From Candidatus Leptofilum proximum (GTDB taxonomy: Bacteria > Chloroflexota > Anaerolineae > Promineifilales > Promineifilaceae), in assembly GCA_016710325.1 (NCBI GenBank), contig JADJXK010000002.1, positions 5,828,001-5,892,000 of the forward strand: a DNA stretch of 64,000 nucleotides. Direction: 5' to 3'. Shown in pieces: positions 63,138-64,000 of the stretch (its first letter is position 1; every line of letters starts with the position of its first letter). The translations under genes and the position numbers were made by a program. Under the pieces are notes generated by a model that saw nothing but the letters and a program-made list of their open reading frames with translations, searched no databases and was not told where the DNA came from.

Positions 63138-64000
63138 ATGGACCACATTGCAATTCGCTGCCAGGGGTTGAGCAAGCAGTACGGCGATGTGCAAGCTCTA
63201 CAGCCGCTGGATTTAACTGTGCCTCAGGGCGCGATTTTTGGCTTTTTGGGGCGCAACGGCGCGGGCAAAACCACCACCATCCGGCTGCTGACCGGGCTGG
63301 CGGTGCCCAGCAGCGGGCGCGCCTGGGTGGCGGGTGTAGAAACCACCACCGCCGACAGCGCCGCTCGCGCCAGCTTTGGCTACCTGCCGCAGGACCCTGC
63401 TTTTTACGGCTGGATGACGCCGCTGGAATATCTGGATTACGTTGGCAAGCTGTTCCAGATGGATAAGCCGACACGCCAGCGCCGCAGCGACGAGATGCTG
63501 ACCCTGGTGAAGCTGACGGACGCGGCCAAACGGCCGATTCGCGGCTTCTCCGGCGGCATGATCCAGCGCATGGGCATTGCCCAGGCCTTGCTGCACGAAC
63601 CGCCGGTGCTTTTCCTGGATGAACCGACAAGCGCGCTGGATCCGGCCGGACGGCACGAACTGCTGGCGCTGCTGGCCAGCCTGCGCGGGCAGGTGACCAT
63701 CTTCCTCTCCAGCCACATTCTGGCGGACGTGGAGCGCATCTGCGACACGATTGGCATCATCCGCGAAGGCGAATTGGTGCTGGTGGCGGGTCGCGACGAG
63801 CTGATGGAGCAGTACGCCACGGACAGTATTTTGCTGGAGGTGGCGAAGGGGTCGCCTACGGCCGTTTCCACCCTTCTGCCCATCCTGCAAACCCAACCGT
63901 GGGTGCAGCAAATTGACCAGGAAAACGGCCGCATCCACCTGCACGTTTATGACGTGGCCGCGGCCCAGCAAGCCATCCTGCCGCTCATCGCGGAAAACCG
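63138..64000 (+). CDS. ABC transporter ATP-binding protein (partial, runs off the window)
   Basis: The first 287 codons are present. The domain has Walker A G-R-N-G-A-G-K-T-T (38-46), Q-loop Q85 (L-P-Q-D), signature F-S-G-G-M (137-141), Walker B L-F-L-D-E161-P-T and H-loop S-S-H. The layout is that of exporter-type ATPases of the CcmA/YadG group. The ATG is one base after the TAA of the PLDc_N gene. A membrane component is expected beyond the window edge. The tail after the H-loop (about residue 215 on) is longer than in a minimal domain. Two ACGGCCG-type sites are present near its end. Confidence 0.92.
   Translation, partial: MDHIAIRCQGLSKQYGDVQALQPLDLTVPQGAIFGFLGRNGAGKTTTIRLLTGLAVPSSGRAWVAGVETTTADSAARASFGYLPQDPAFYGWMTPLEYLDYVGKLFQMDKPTRQRRSDEMLTLVKLTDAAKRPIRGFSGGMIQRMGIAQALLHEPPVLFLDEPTSALDPAGRHELLALLASLRGQVTIFLSSHILADVERICDTIGIIREGELVLVAGRDELMEQYATDSILLEVAKGSPTAVSTLLPILQTQPWVQQIDQENGRIHLHVYDVAAAQQAILPLIAEN

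Larger units (their letters stand above)
433..63866. repeat. Dispersed 8-bp palindrome ACGGCCGT (about 115-120 copies)
   Basis: ACGGCCGT appears about once per 550 bp across the whole window, in genes and in spacers, on a palindrome so the strand does not matter. Copies often sit in longer perfect palindromes such as GGAAACGGCCGTTTCC (1792-1807, 2388-2403). By base composition only one to two copies would be expected. Near-matches (ACGGCCGC, GCGGCCGT, ACGGCCGG) are also common. Counts are by eye and may be off by a few. Confidence 0.9.

Overview
This window looks like chromosomal DNA from a Chloroflexota bacterium, probably Anaerolineae-like. The evidence is indirect: moderately high G+C, exported proteins with Thr/Pro-rich linkers and a hydrophobic LPLV-type C-terminal tail, a citrate synthase carrying a DNA-binding domain, and Leloir, sugar-ABC and PQQ-dehydrogenase genes typical of heterotrophs. 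No rRNA or taxon marker is present, so the placement is inference.

Layout. 0-5.8 kb: thioredoxin-fold DUF255 protein, a small ORF coupled to DUF488, an aldo/keto reductase-MerR operon with a MerR-type promoter, an SDR epimerase and PspC. 5.9-12.1 kb: a three-domain kinase/M23/aminotransferase fusion, then an ECF sigma factor with a large membrane partner. 12.4-14.2 kb: LysM lipoprotein and PlsC. 14.3-17.6 kb: a secreted redox set (TAT molybdoenzyme, pentaheme cytochrome, PQQ dehydrogenase). 17.9-31.1 kb: a two-component pair and housekeeping genes (PH, FmdB, MBL, kinase-MazG fusion, nucleotidyltransferase, subtilase, NadE, LysE, SppA). 31.3-32.2 kb: three tRNAs (Ser, Ser, Arg), a terminator and an HNH gene. 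32.2-37.4 kb: two identical IS701-type elements around a nucleoside phosphorylase and a glycosyltransferase. 37.4-41.5 kb: citrate synthase, threonine dehydratase-like enzyme and HTH-citrate synthase. 41.8-45.3 kb: a hybrid sensor kinase and its unusual partner. 45.7-47.4 kb: secreted proteins. 47.6-48.2 kb: remnant of a substrate-binding/nucleotidyltransferase pair. 48.3-51.7 kb: sugar ABC transporter. 52.5-53.1 kb: IS200-like element. 53.2-60.5 kb: galT, nucleotidyltransferase, S41 protease, galK, galE and a hydrolase, all on the minus strand. 60.6-64 kb: kinase-like protein, then an HTH/PLDc_N/ABC-ATPase operon running off the end.

The most striking signals are at DNA level. (1) The palindrome ACGGCCGT occurs about 115-120 times by my hand count, inside and outside genes and in all codon phases, far above expectation; it resembles a highly iterated palindrome. 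(2) Most spacers hold hairpins whose arms are tandem 7-8 bp words, a different word per spacer; these arrays also enter coding sequence and supply stop and start codons. (3) A 56/57-bp palindromic element with perfect 13-bp arms lies in frame inside both galK and galT, at sites where the proteins gain about 20 residues. (4) Two inverted copies of a separate ~120-bp element flank the HTH-citrate synthase gene. Together these suggest a genome shaped by several families of short palindromic repeats.
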